The notes beneath the pieces were generated by a model. That model was not told the DNA's origin. It was given only the letters and a program-made list of their open reading frames with translations, and ran no database searches. This document shows, in pieces, positions 45,931-56,830 of a stretch of DNA of 64,000 nucleotides. The stretch is from Welwitschia mirabilis (lineage: Eukaryota > Gnetophyta > Gnetopsida > Welwitschiales): the NCBI GenBank assembly GCA_051453625.1, contig JBOZIK010000001.1:244424255-244488254 (forward strand), read 5' to 3'. Numbering within the stretch: the first letter of the stretch is position 1; every line of letters begins with the position of its first letter. The position numbers were made by a program, and so were the translations under genes.

Positions 45931-47029
45931 AGGCCTCCACTTCTCTTACTTAAGTAATTAAATAAATAACTTGAACTAAGTAATTAATAAACATGTAATA
46001 TTCAACATTAAAATACATGCAATTTTATAAATTTTTTCCCGTTTTGATTAAAAATATACAATTAGTACATTCTTATCATGTGAAACTTTCGTTTAGTTCA
46101 CCATTGTGACGCCCTGATAAATAAGACAGAGAAATAGTGATAAAAATTTTACATGCAAAAACAACTGATATGATAGAGCCGGAGCTGGAACGCTACAATT
46201 TTCATTTATGAGTGTATACATAAAATCTCACACATTTTGACCTACAACATTTACAAGTAATTAAACCAGTTGAAATCGTGCCTTTCTGCATAAAGAAATA
46301 AATAAACCAAAGTACAAGATTTCTACAAACAAAAAAACACTTAACAAAAGCACTCACTTATCGAACCAGAAAACAAAAATAGAAAATTCCTGTGAAACAT
46401 CCATAGATCTTTAATCTCTATGATAACTGAAGTGCAAATGAAATAAATATTGGCTTTACATGTGATTTAAATAAGTATTCATGAAATTAAACGAGGTTTA
46501 AGAACAAACAACAAAATGGGTTTCATACCTGAAGTCGTGAATGCAAAGAATTCTGGACTTCAGAACTTCTTAATGCAAGATCATAAATTAGATTTTCTTT
46601 ACTCAGTGACACCACAAGAGGCTAAGTAGTTCTAATAGGAAAGAAGCAAATGGACCATCTATTGTTGACCTCTAGGTTTAAGGTTTTCAGGAAGTCACTA
46701 TGTTATCTATTTATTTACAATCCAATGAGTTTTTGGGGTATGAGCTTCAATTTCTTGGGTACGAATCACAATAGAGTTATACATGTTGTGGCTATCCTAA
46801 ATTAAGAGGGTCACTCATGGATTTCAATATAATTAAGCACACAAGTGACTCTGAGGACCATTGTTTGATTTCTTATGAATTACTTTGTCACATGAAAAAA
46901 AGGAGGAAAAAGCAAAAAAATAAAAGTATGGGAGGATGTTGAATTCCAAACTTGTAATGATCATACCTTTCTCACAACTACAACCACTATAATCACTAAA
47001 GTGAATGATTAAATTTAGCTAAAGGCCTA
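45931..47029. other. Intergenic DNA, possible LTR start near 46,105
   Basis: TGTGACGCCCTGATAAATAA at 46,105 looks like the opening of some plant Ty3/gypsy LTRs (TG-start with CGCCC), and ACAGAGAAATA-AGTGAT is shared with 63,474-63,492. Otherwise no feature. Confidence 0.3.
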
Positions 47030-47110
47030 GAAGTATACCAAATAAGGCATTAAATCCATGACCTCTTAAATAGAGGAGGAATGTCCCACCAGTTAGACTA
47101 CTACCACATC
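47030..47110 (-). repeat. tRNA-like fragment, minus strand
   Basis: On the minus strand AGTAGTCTAACTGGTGG resembles a tRNA A box and about 35 bases later GGTCATGGATTTAATGCC a B box. SINE head or tRNA pseudogene; the anticodon arm cannot be folded convincingly by eye. Confidence 0.35.
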
Positions 47111-47390
47111 CATGCCTTGTACTCACTTTATTTCTTGCTAATCTATGTCCATTATTTTATTTAATAATCCTCTAATGGCTACACTTGTATTACCTTAACA
47201 TCCATGCCTTTTGCACTTTAGCATCCTATTTATATTATTGTTTACTCTTATTATGTTATCTAGTTTTCTTAATGCATATAAGAAGACCACCTTATACCTT
47301 TTCTATTGTTTTATATGATTTCATAGGAGAGATGAGCCAAGAATTCTAGGACTTATTTTTAGGTATTTTTGAGCTTGGTGCTAACAGTTG

Positions 47391-47567
47391 TATGCACACC
47401 GTGGTCCTATGCCTAGGGGAATGTGAAAATCTTAATGAAACCTGAGGGCGTGCTTGCTTTTATAAGCAAGCTCTTCATTGTAATAAAAAGGGAGAATATT
47501 TTTGGAGAAATAAAATTTTCATTTTCAGAAAATCTTGCTTACATTCTTGCTCTTTTATTTTATAACA
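47391..47567 (+). mobile_element. Copia LTR, R and U5 part
   Basis: Matches 60,317-60,496 in the same direction: GTATGCACA(C/T)C(G/A)TGGTCCTATGCCTA, a TATA region, AGAGAATATTT-like text, GGAGAAATAAAATTTTCATTTT with an AATAAA signal, and TTCTTGCTCTT. The copies differ before about 47,385, so this LTR is truncated or recombined on its left. It ends ATAACA and is followed by the primer site. Confidence 0.7.
47452..47471 (+). promoter_or_regulatory. TATA box inside a perfect hairpin
   Basis: GCTTGCTTTTATAAGCAAGC has 8-base arms (GCTTGCTT and AAGCAAGC) around TTAT, with TATAA in it. It sits about 100 bases before the LTR end, at the place of the LTR core promoter. In the copy at 60,386 the arms have decayed (GCTTCCTTATATAAGCAATC) but TATATAA remains. 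Confidence 0.5.
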
Positions 47568-47569
47568 AA

Positions 47570-47580
47570 TTGTATCAAAG
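47570..47580 (+). other. Primer-binding site, tRNA-Met type (copia)
   Basis: TTGTATCAAAG matches TGGTATCAGAG at 9 of 11 positions, two bases after the LTR end. It marks the start of the internal region of a plus-strand copia element, in the same direction as the gag-pol at 51,541-54,300. Confidence 0.6.
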
Positions 47581-50500
47581 CTTTGGAGGAGATCTTGTGG
47601 AGCTCTTTTTGGCCAGCCTTGAGCTTTGAAGCTTCTTGTAGCCTCTTTGGAGTTTTTTTGGGCCCTCTTCAATGGCTTCTTGCACTTCTCTTTTGGCCAT
47701 TTCTTTCTCTCTCCTAACCTCTTTTACCCAACTATTTTCGACCATTTTTTAAGTATTTTTTTAGGAAGTATAAAATCTTTTAAAAAAGCATATTTTTTCT
47801 TTAAGGGACAAATACTTTTTTAAGGGGAACCTTTTTTTTTTAAAACAAAATTCAAGTTTTTAAAAAAAAAGGCAAAAATACTTCTTAAGGTGCCATACTT
47901 TTAACGGTACTTGTTTTTTAATCTTAGGAAAATAAAAGCTTTTTTGGGTTTTTCTCCAATTTTTCTTTAGAAAATAAACCTTTTTCTTTTAAAAGTTTTT
48001 ATTAAATTTTTTTAAAACAATTATAAAATAATTTTCTTTACAAGCAAATATTTTTTATCTTAGTGTTTTTGCAAGGTTAATGTCCCTCAGCCAATCTACG
48101 TTTGCGCAAGCATCCTTGCTGTGCTCACGGCCTCAATGGTCATTGCCTGCGCTAACTGCATGCTCTTGCCAGCCACGCTGCCTCCCTATGCTGACATGTT
48201 TTCTCTCCATAATATTGCTTGCTTTAGTAACGCCTCCCTATCTTGCAATCTTTCTTGACACTGTCTGCTAGTTCTAGATCTGCCCTTACCTCTCGTCACT
48301 AGCTACATAGCTAATCTGTTAAAATGAAAAGTCAAAGACTAAACAGAAAAAGGAGTTATGCAAAGGCCGTTCGATATTATTTGNNNNNNNNNNNNNNNNN
48401 NNNNNNNNNNNNNNNNNNNNNNNNNNNNNNNNNNNNNNNNNNNNNNNNNNNNNNNNNNNNNNNNNNNNNNNNNNNNNNNNNNNNNNNNNNNNNNNNNNNN
48501 NNNNNNNNNNNNNNNNNNNNNNNNNNNNNNNNNNNNNNNNNNNNNNNNNNNNNNNNNNNNNNNNNNNNNNNNNNNNNNNNNNNNNNNNNNNNNNNNNNNN
48601 NNNNNNNNNNNNNNNNNNNNNNNNNNNNNNNNNNNNNNNNNNNNNNNNNNNNNNNNNNNNNNNNNNNNNNNNNNNNNNNNNNNNNNNNNNNNNNNNNNNN
48701 NNNNNNNNNNNNNNNNNNNNNNNNNNNNNNNNNNNNNNNNNNNNNNNNNNNNNNNNNNNNNNNNNNNNNNNNNNNNNNNNNNNNNNNNNNNNNNNNTATA
48801 CCATTTTTTAAGTTTTTTTTAGGAAGTACAAAATCTTTTAAAAAAGCATTTTTTTTCTTTAAGGGACAAATACTTTTTAAAGGGAACCTTTTTTTTTAAA
48901 AACAAAATTCAAGTTTTTTTAAAAAGGGCAAAAATACTTCTTAAGGGGCCATACTTTTAACGGTACTTGTTTTTTAATTTTAGGAAAATAAAACTTTTTT
49001 TGGGTTTCCCCCCAATTTTTCTTTAGAAAATAAACCTTTTTCTTTTAAAAGGTTTTATTAAATATTTTTTAAAACAACTATAAAATAATTTTCTTTACAA
49101 GCAAATATTTTTTATCTGATTGTTTTTGCAAGGTTAATGTCCCTCAGCCAATCTACGCTTGTGCAAGCACCGTGCTGTGCTCACGGCCTCAATGGTCATT
49201 GCCTGCGATAGCTGCACGCTCCTGCCAGCCACGCTGCCTCCGTATGCTGACATGTTTTCTCTCCATGATATCGCTTGTTTTAGTAACGCCTCCCTATCTT
49301 GCAATCTTTCTTGACACTGTCTGCTAGTTCTACATCTGCCCTTGCCTCTCGTCGCTAGCTACGTAGCTAATCGCTTGTGCCCCTACCCTTGTTGTAGCAC
49401 TCCATCTGCCAGCCTCATCCACTGTCAATCGACTTGCTTTGCTACTTCTGGCATGCTCTCTTGTCACTGCATGCCATCGCTTCTTGCGATTGCGTCTCCA
49501 CATGCCTGCATCCCCGTTGCTACGCCTACTGCCACTGGCCGCCACTCTTCGCTCTCTGCTTTTGCTTCTTCCTCCCACTGCTAATAGGACCCACTTCTGC
49601 TCATGCCGCTGTTGAGGCCTCTTATTTCCATCCCTACAACTGGTTCTCTTAACTATGTGCCTCTACTACTATGGGCATCTGTCTCAGCACCTACCGTCAC
49701 ATATGCCTTGCTTTGTCATTTCATCTATGCACAATGTTCAAAAGCAATATTAGGCACAAAGTCATCTTTCATTATTTTGCTCCTCCTTTTAAATTCCAAC
49801 AGCACCTTTCTGCAGTGGTAAAAGCTTTTTCATGCCACTTGACAAATTCCAGGATAGATTTTAGAGGTGACAAAATTCAGCTTTTTAAATTTCTGCTGGC
49901 TGTTTATCATTCATGCACACATGTGATTTGTGTTAGCTAATGTTTTTCATTTTGAGTAACTGCTCAGCCATTGCCGAGTTTTACGCAGATGTACTTTACC
50001 TTACAATTGTCTAGTATTTAGTTTTGTCTTGCGCACATGCATAGTTTTGTGCAATTATTTGTTTTTTGAGCTTTTTAAGTTATTTTTTGATCTTTTGAGT
50101 ATTTGTTTAAACTTATAAACCCAAATATCACCTTTTGTACTCAAATCACATTAGGATTCTGAGCAAAAACCCTTGAATTTTCCCCCCTCCTTTGGAGCTA
50201 TTTTTCCTTACTTTTTTGAGGTCATTTTTGTACTTTTTAAAAGTTTTTTGAGAAGTTCTGGTATTTTTTCAATATTGTAAGCCATATCTCTCCCACTAAG
50301 TGAAGTTGGGATGTAAAACAAGATCCTTTGACTTGATTTTTTCTTTCTCTTTGACTATATTTTATGCTTTGGATAGATTACACCAAGTTGGATGATGGAC
50401 AAGATCTACTTAGCCTAATTATATCATAATCAGTCCCTTTTGTCATGTGTTAGTATTCTCACACTTAATAATTTTTGTAATCCTACTTAAGTCATAAAAA

Positions 50501-51540
50501 GAAAAATTATCTTTCACTCCTTAAATACTTAACATTTTTATCAGTAATAAGTTTTGATTTATTGGGGGGCCATGGGAGCCCTACATAGACAGATATTCAT
50601 ATTAGGCTTTATATTGCCTTTTGAAGCTTATTGTATAGTTTAAACTGCCATAAATGTAAACTTCAACCCATGCAAAGAGTCATGTTTCTCTTAAGCAGAA
50701 ATGTCCCGAGTGTCACAAGGTCCAGATTCACATGTACACCTTTGTAATCAAGGGTATATGAGGTAAAAACCAAAGGAACAGTGGTAGAGTGTACTTGGAT
50801 TTCATTACCAAGGGATACATGTTTAATAAAATTTAAAATTTAATGAATCCAATGTATAAGTAGATTTCCAACATCACATGGTACTCTTCCTTAAGAGGGG
50901 TATATAACTAAGGTAACTAAAACTGGCTGATGACTTGGAAGCCCCACTAAGGTGATTCACATTTTATCTTTTTATTCCCTTAGAAGATAAGGGTACCACT
51001 CTTAAAAAGGATTAATTACTACCTAAATTTAAGAGCAGGCTGTAAAATTAATCAATATTAATATCTTCATCACCTAATAATCAATTTAAGCCTCCTATGT
51101 TAAAATCTACCTTGCTCATATTAAGAAATTTAAAAGAAAGTACATTTTTTTTCTTTCTCATGTGTGTAGGTTATTGTTGACCAAGGGTCACACTTTGTGG
51201 TTTGGATAGAATACTTGATTTTTTGAACTTGATTCCCTTTTGTTATGACTATACCTCTTCATCATGAGATTTTTTCTCTTTGCTTCTGTTATATTATGAC
51301 TTGGATAGATTACTTAAAATTGTGGATGAGAGAAGGATCCCTTTTTTTGTGACTATTCCATTTTTTTGTGACTATAACATTTTTTGGTCCTCTTTTCTTT
51401 TTTTTTTTTGGGTTGGACAAGATTACTTTGTGTGATGAATAGATCTCTTTTAGTTGTGGATGTAAGCAAGATCCCTCTGATTCTTGACTTTATCTCATAG
51501 CTTGTTAACTCTATCTTTTGGTATTCATTATTTTTCAAGC
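47581..51540 (+). mobile_element. Long leader of the copia element, GC-rich middle
   Basis: Non-coding block between primer site and Gag, part of it duplicated: 47,740-48,318 matches 48,799-49,370 with a few percent difference, around a 413-N gap (48,384-48,796). Unlike the 100-N gaps, the left copy has its own different ending (48,319-48,383), so a real duplication or two related elements is possible. 48,090-48,300 and 49,140-49,700 are unusually rich in C and G (TGCTGTGCTCACGGCCTCAA). Several frames are open there on both strands, but their protein text is low in complexity and no domain is visible. Assignment to the copia leader is inferred from order and strand. Confidence 0.45.
50285..51500 (+). 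repeat. Imperfect repeated phrases before copia Gag
   Basis: Related phrases recur: TTGGATAGATTAC-ACCAAG-TTGGATGATGGACAAGATCTACTT (50,370), TTGGATAGATTACTTAAAATTGTGGATGAGAGAAGGATCCC (51,301), GTTGGACAAGATTACTTTG (51,412), AGTTGTGGATGTAAGCAAGATCCC (51,453). They look like three to four degenerate units of 100-200 bases in the leader. Confidence 0.4.
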
Positions 51541-52507
51541 ATGGCACATTTAATATCATCTTCAAAGAATAGATTTCAGTGGTTGTCAAAGTCTTTTACA
51601 CCCATACATACCACTAGGGTCATGGCTAGCATTAAAGTTACTCTTCAAGATGATCAATCATGGGAGGTTTTGCATGAGGATTTTCTGTTAACTATGTAAA
51701 TTTATGGTTATGAGAAGGATTTTTTAGCATATGTCTATACACCTCTTTAGGATGTGATTGAAGAAGTTGCTTGGTAATATATTAATGAAAAATTAACAAA
51801 TATTATGCTAAAATCTGTCACTTGTCAACACAAGAAGTTGGTTGATCAGACTAAGATAAGCTACACCAACTTCTACATCTTAAGGAATACATTCTACTTT
51901 TAAAGCTTCTTAACCTCATAACTCCAGCATTACATAGATGTAAGACATCAAAAGTAGTGGAGATTGATTCACAAAAATAAATTTGCATTTATTATGTCAA
52001 CTTAATCCATTATTATTTGGAAGAATCCTTTTTATGTAGTTACATTATCTTACTACATATCAGTAAGTAACTAAATAATATTACTTTTGATATGCTTAGT
52101 AAGGATCTCATTTCTGTCAAAGCTCAGTTTATATTCATAAGATCTTCTTCCTCTAATGCTACATGCAAATTTTATTATTTTTGTGGCCCTCCTCATCAAA
52201 ATAAAGAGTCTTCTAGTAAATTTTATCTATAAAAAGAATTGCATCATGATAAGAATAAGGCTCTATAGAAATAATAAAATAAGAAACCTAATTAGACTCA
52301 GTACAATAAGAAGTGGATTCAGAATATTACCACTATTAGTGCTTAGGATGCAGAAGATGAGATCATATCATGGACTTCTATAGCATACCTTAGGATAACA
52401 TAAAGTCTACATCTAAGGCAAATGAAATTATTAAAGAATCTGATTCCTTTGACTATGTTGAAAATTTTGAATCAAATGCAATCTTTAATAGCTTTGACTT
52501 TAGCAGT
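51541..52507 (+). pseudogene. Copia Gag remnant
   Basis: A start codon at 51,541 opens MAHLISSSKNRFQWLSKSF, then IKVTLQDDQSWEVLHEDFLL, which stops after 52 codons. In later frames a zinc-knuckle-like CKFYYFCGPPHQNKES appears near 52,163-52,210 (usual C..C...GH....C; the second half is altered). This fits a broken Gag with RNA-binding end, ahead of the protease at 52,508. The N-terminal part is unlike common copia Gag text that I know, so the call rests mostly on position. Confidence 0.5.
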
Positions 52508-54300
52508 ATGAGTAAGAACATATCTCATGATGAAACATGGATCCTTGACATAGGTGCAAATCATTACATTACTTATTTGCATAATTATTTTAATGACTTT
52601 GTCAATGCACCAAGTCAGGTTTATTTAGCAGAAATAACACTAGCTCTAGTGGAAGGCTATGATTTGGTTACTTTTAACTTAACATCGCTCTCTCTATAGA
52701 CTATTTCTTATGTTTTGTATGTTCCTTCTTTGAGGTCACATCTTCAATTGCTTTCCACTTGATGTGAGAAGATTACTCTATTTCCATAACTACGAACTCC
52801 ATGGATATTAATTATGGTAATTAACAACTAGTTATGAAAGGATACATAAATGGAAAGCTCATTTGTTTTCATAGTTATGTTAGAATGTAAGATATTACTT
52901 GCATGGTTTTCCAAGATGAGATCTCTCCCTTGCTACTGTAGCATGCTCAAGTAGGACATCCAACTCTTTGTATAGTGAATACAATGTATAAGAATGGACA
53001 TTGACTTCTTCTATCCATTCCATAAGATTTTCCTCGGTGTAAAGCATGTATTATAAAAAATCCACTAAATAATTATTTGCACTAAGTAAATGACATGTTG
53101 ATCAAAAGCTTGTGCTTATTCACAATGATCTATATGGTCGTATGTCAATTTCCACTTTACACAGATTTCATTATTTTATCTCTTTTATTAATGATTATTC
53201 TCAAATAACTTAGATATACTTCATAAAATCCAAATCTTATACTTTGAATATTTTTAAGAAGTTTAAAACAAAAATGGAAAAGCAAGCCAATAGTGGGATT
53301 AAACTTTTCCACTCAGATAATGGTGGTGAGTATAAATTTTCCAAGTGACTTTCTCACTTCTAAAGGAATTCAACATTTGAAAACCTACCCTAGAATACCC
53401 CAATAAAATAGCATTATTGAGTAATTTAATACTACTATAATGCATATGGCATATTCCATGATGTATTTCAGTGGTTGTAGGATCCATTTTTATGGTAAAG
53501 TAGTGAATATGTTAGTATATCTTAATAATCGTATTAGTTGATATACTAAGAAAGGAGTATCTCCGACTAAAACGTGGTATGGATACAAGTCAAAATTAAA
53601 CCATTTTCATGTGTTAGTTCCAAGTTCTATCTCCATATTCCATACAAACATCATGATAAATTTGGAGCACATGCTTGCATTGGCATCTTTGTGAAATATT
53701 CAACTAACTATAAGGGTTTTCGTGTGTACCTTCTAAAGTACCATAGGATCATTGTTTTTTGTGATGTCATTATTTTTTAGAGACTTTAAATAATGATTTT
53801 CATCTTGACTCTTCTAAGTTTCATTCTTTCTGTAACCTAGTAACCATATTAAATGCTTAGTGTCCTATGGTTGAGGGGAAAGATATGGCTGCCACTAACA
53901 CTTTAGTTTCTTTTCTTAGTACATCTATTTTGGAAGCTATAGGAATTAAGAAATTTTGTGCTTTTGGCATACTTAATCATGGTTTAAATAGTAATTTAAT
54001 AGGTTCTCTAATCAAAGAAGCTAATACTATCTAGAGACAACATCGACATACTTGATTACAGCCTACTCTAGAAGAATTTCGTGATAATGAGAAGGGTAAA
54101 ACTAGAATCAGATATAATTTGCATATAGCTCATGATCATGATGATGACGAGCTTTACTTAACCTTTGATGGTAAATCAACTTCTTTAAAAGACATCATTA
54201 TACACCATCAGTGGGTTTAAGCCATGAAAGAATAATATTATGCACTTGTCTAAAATGGTACATGAGAGTTGGTCCATAAAATTAAGGAACTTATTCTTAT
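52508..54300 (+). pseudogene. Copia protease, integrase and start of RT
   Basis: Plus-strand polyprotein remnant. Protease: WILDIGANHYIT with active-site DIGA at 52,547-52,558 (usual DSGA), then SYVLYVPSLRSHL near 52,710. Integrase zinc region: HAQVGHPT (52,942) and CKAC (53,038-53,049), giving the His-His-Cys-Cys set. Integrase core: FINDYSQIT near 53,184, HSDNGGEYKF near 53,310, and NSIIE near 53,405 supply the Asp-Asp-Glu triad, all three kept. Core end: FHVLVPS and the frame 53,574-53,780, with YSTNYKGFRVY. Then FEDV-like decayed text, a linker, and WV-AMKE-YYAL, NGT-ELV near 54,215-54,275, the first part of the RT. RT core and RNase H do not follow. Order protease-integrase-RT is diagnostic for Ty1/copia. 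Many stops; not functional. Confidence 0.9.
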
Positions 54301-56340
54301 ATCCCATATTTTTTAATCTTTAACTAGTAAACGTAATGACATGATTATGAGAGTCTCTAAATTATGTAATACATTTTGATATTAATTTTTAATAAAAATC
54401 CTTTTTTTCTTTAATAAGAATTAGTGTGTATCCTTATAATTAACAATGTATTATATTTCTTATGCCAAAGATATATTTTGAATTATAGGTACTCATAAGA
54501 TCACTTAATTAATTAATCTTAGATTGGATAATTTTATTATTTTAAATAATAATGATAATTATAATAATTTTAATACCAAATAAATCTATTTATGATTAGA
54601 TAAGTCATTTACATGATTAAATAGTTAAATCAAAAAATTCATGTGAAGTGTGAAATAATAATTAGTCTCTACAAAAATGGCATGTAAGAACTTGAGTTTA
54701 ATCATTTGTCCATGTGCCCTATTTAAATCTAAAAATACAGAAAAAAATTTATTTAGTAATAGTGAAAGAATAATAATTAAGTAAAAAGTAAGAGTAATAT
54801 GTTCAACTATGATAATTTATTACATGTAATTGTGACTTTTTCTTATATTTAATTATGAAATTTTTCTTATATTCAATTATGAAATTTTTTTAATATGATT
54901 TGTGTTGTTGATATGATGAATTATGAAGAGTGTAAACATGTAAATAAGGACATGTACTCTTATCCATAAATTAAAAATATAAATGAGTAGAATTTGTTTT
55001 ATTATAACTTTTATTCTTATTAATATTTATGAAAGTACTTTATGCATAAAATATTATTTTTTTTATTATGTCACATGAAAATTTTGAAATTGGTGCATTT
55101 GTTCTTTCAATGCATTTTAAATATGTTTTGGATTGATTATTAGCCTATAAAGGATTAAGAAGAAACTAGCATATGAGGAAATAATACATGTAATTAATCT
55201 TGCTAATTAAAGTAAGNNNNNNNNNNNNNNNNNNNNNNNNNNNNNNNNNNNNNNNNNNNNNNNNNNNNNNNNNNNNNNNNNNNNNNNNNNNNNNNNNNNN
55301 NNNNNNNNNNNNNNNNACCAAATAAATCTATTTATGATTAGATAAGTCATTTACATGATTAAATAGTTAAATCAAAAAATTCATGTAAAGGTGTGAAATA
55401 ATAATTAGTCTCTACAAAAATGGCATGTAAGAACTTGAGTTTATCATTTGTCCATGTGCCCTATTTAAATCTAAAAATACAGAAAAAAATTATTTAGTAA
55501 TAGTGAAAGAATAATAAGTAAAAAGTAAGAGTACAATGTTCAACTATGATAATTTCTTACATATAATTATGACTTTTTCTTACATTTAATTATGAAATTT
55601 TTCTTATATTCAATTATGAATTTTTTTTATATGATTTGTGTTATTGATATGATGAATCATGAAGAGTGTAAACATGTAAATAAGGACATGCACTCTTATC
55701 CATAAATTAAAAATAATAAATGAGTAGAACTTGTTCTATCATAACTTTTATTCTTATTAATATTTATGAAAGTACTTTATGCATAAAATATTATTTTTCT
55801 TATTATGTTACATGAAAATTTTGAAATTAGTGCATTTGTTCTTTCAATGCATTTTAAATATGTTTTGGATTGATTATTAGCCTATAAAGTTTTAAAAAGG
55901 AACTAGCATGAGGAAATAATACATGTAATTAATCTTGCTAATTAAAGTAAGAAACTTACTCATCCAAATTAGGTGTACGAGTCATAAATAAGATTTCCTT
56001 TGTCATTTACATATTACTTTTACTTCACAAGTTTTTACAATTTCTCGTTTATCAATCTTATCACTAGTCATTCATATGTCAAGGTCACTTCTNNNNNNNN
56101 NNNNNNNNNNNNNNNNNNNNNNNNNNNNNNNNNNNNNNNNNNNNNNNNNNNNNNNNNNNNNNNNNNNNNNNNNNNNNNNNNNNNNNNNNNNNNNNNNNNN
56201 NNNNNNNNNNNNNNNNNNNNNNNNNNNNNNNAAAGCCCATCCAATTGTTATTGCTTAATCTTATCAATCAAAAAGAGATTTCTTTACCTTATGGGTAAAA
56301 TGATGTGAGTGGTCTTAGACAAATTATATCAAGGATCTTT
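54301..56340 (+). mobile_element. LTR-like AT-rich block with gap duplication
   Basis: Very AT-rich sequence upstream of a TATA box. 54,575-55,216 and 55,317-55,951 are the same sequence around a 100-N gap (55,217-55,316). A 139-N gap lies at 56,093-56,231. No coding motif. It may be the U3 part of an LTR whose R-U5 follows at 56,356-56,960. Confidence 0.45.
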
Positions 56341-56355
56341 AGTACCCCTTTTATC

Positions 56356-56364
56356 TATAAATAG
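56356..56364 (+). promoter_or_regulatory. TATA box, probable LTR promoter
   Basis: TATAAATAGAGCCCTC is a strong plant TATA box; the start would be near 56,388 (TTCTTCTCAAG). Downstream, leader-like sequence with repeats and no host coding frame suggests a retrotransposon promoter. Confidence 0.5.
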
Positions 56365-56446
56365 AGCCCTCTTATTCTTCTCAAGCTAATATTTTCCAAG
56401 GAAGTTTATGCTACCAAAATTTCTTCTTAATCTTTCAACCTTTTAA

Positions 56447-56830
56447 ATGTGGATTTGGAGCTTGGATCTTAGAGCTTAGAGCTTGGAGCTTAGATTTTAA
56501 AAGCTTGGAACTAGAATCTTGAAGCTTAAGACTTCATCAATCTTATTCAAGAATCATCAATCTTTTTACCTCTAAGCAGATTCTTCTTTACCTCCATTCT
56601 TATATCAAGCCTATGCATATAAGTGTAGTATTAATGTATCAGTTGTATTTTCCCTCCCTTTAGCTAATATTAAGATAAGAAAGAGATTTGAGGGATCTTT
56701 TTGCATGCCTAGTTCATGAAGATGCCAATAGATAATTTTTCCCTCCCATTAGGATAGACTAAGATAAGGGAGAGCATTGAGAAACCTTTTAACATGTTTA
56801 GCTTCTATGTATCTAATGAATATTTTGGTC
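56447..56830 (+). repeat. AGCTT-rich short repeats and a 90-bp duplication
   Basis: 56,455-56,530 repeats (G/A)GAGCTT(G/A)GA-type words (GGAGCTTGGATCTTAGAGCT at 56,457, TAGAGCTTGGAGCTTAGA after it). 56,650-56,735 and 56,741-56,830 are a degenerate tandem pair starting TTTTCCCTCCC(T/A)TTAG. Confidence 0.6.

Noticed and set aside
49330-49584. Overlapping open frames on both strands, one Arg/Ser-rich and one Ser/Cys/Ala-rich
   Set aside because: They result from locally high GC content, overlap each other and show no domain; kept only as part of the GC-rich leader.
53299-53487. Minus-strand frame of 62 codons
   Set aside because: It is the shadow of the copia integrase core on the plus strand.
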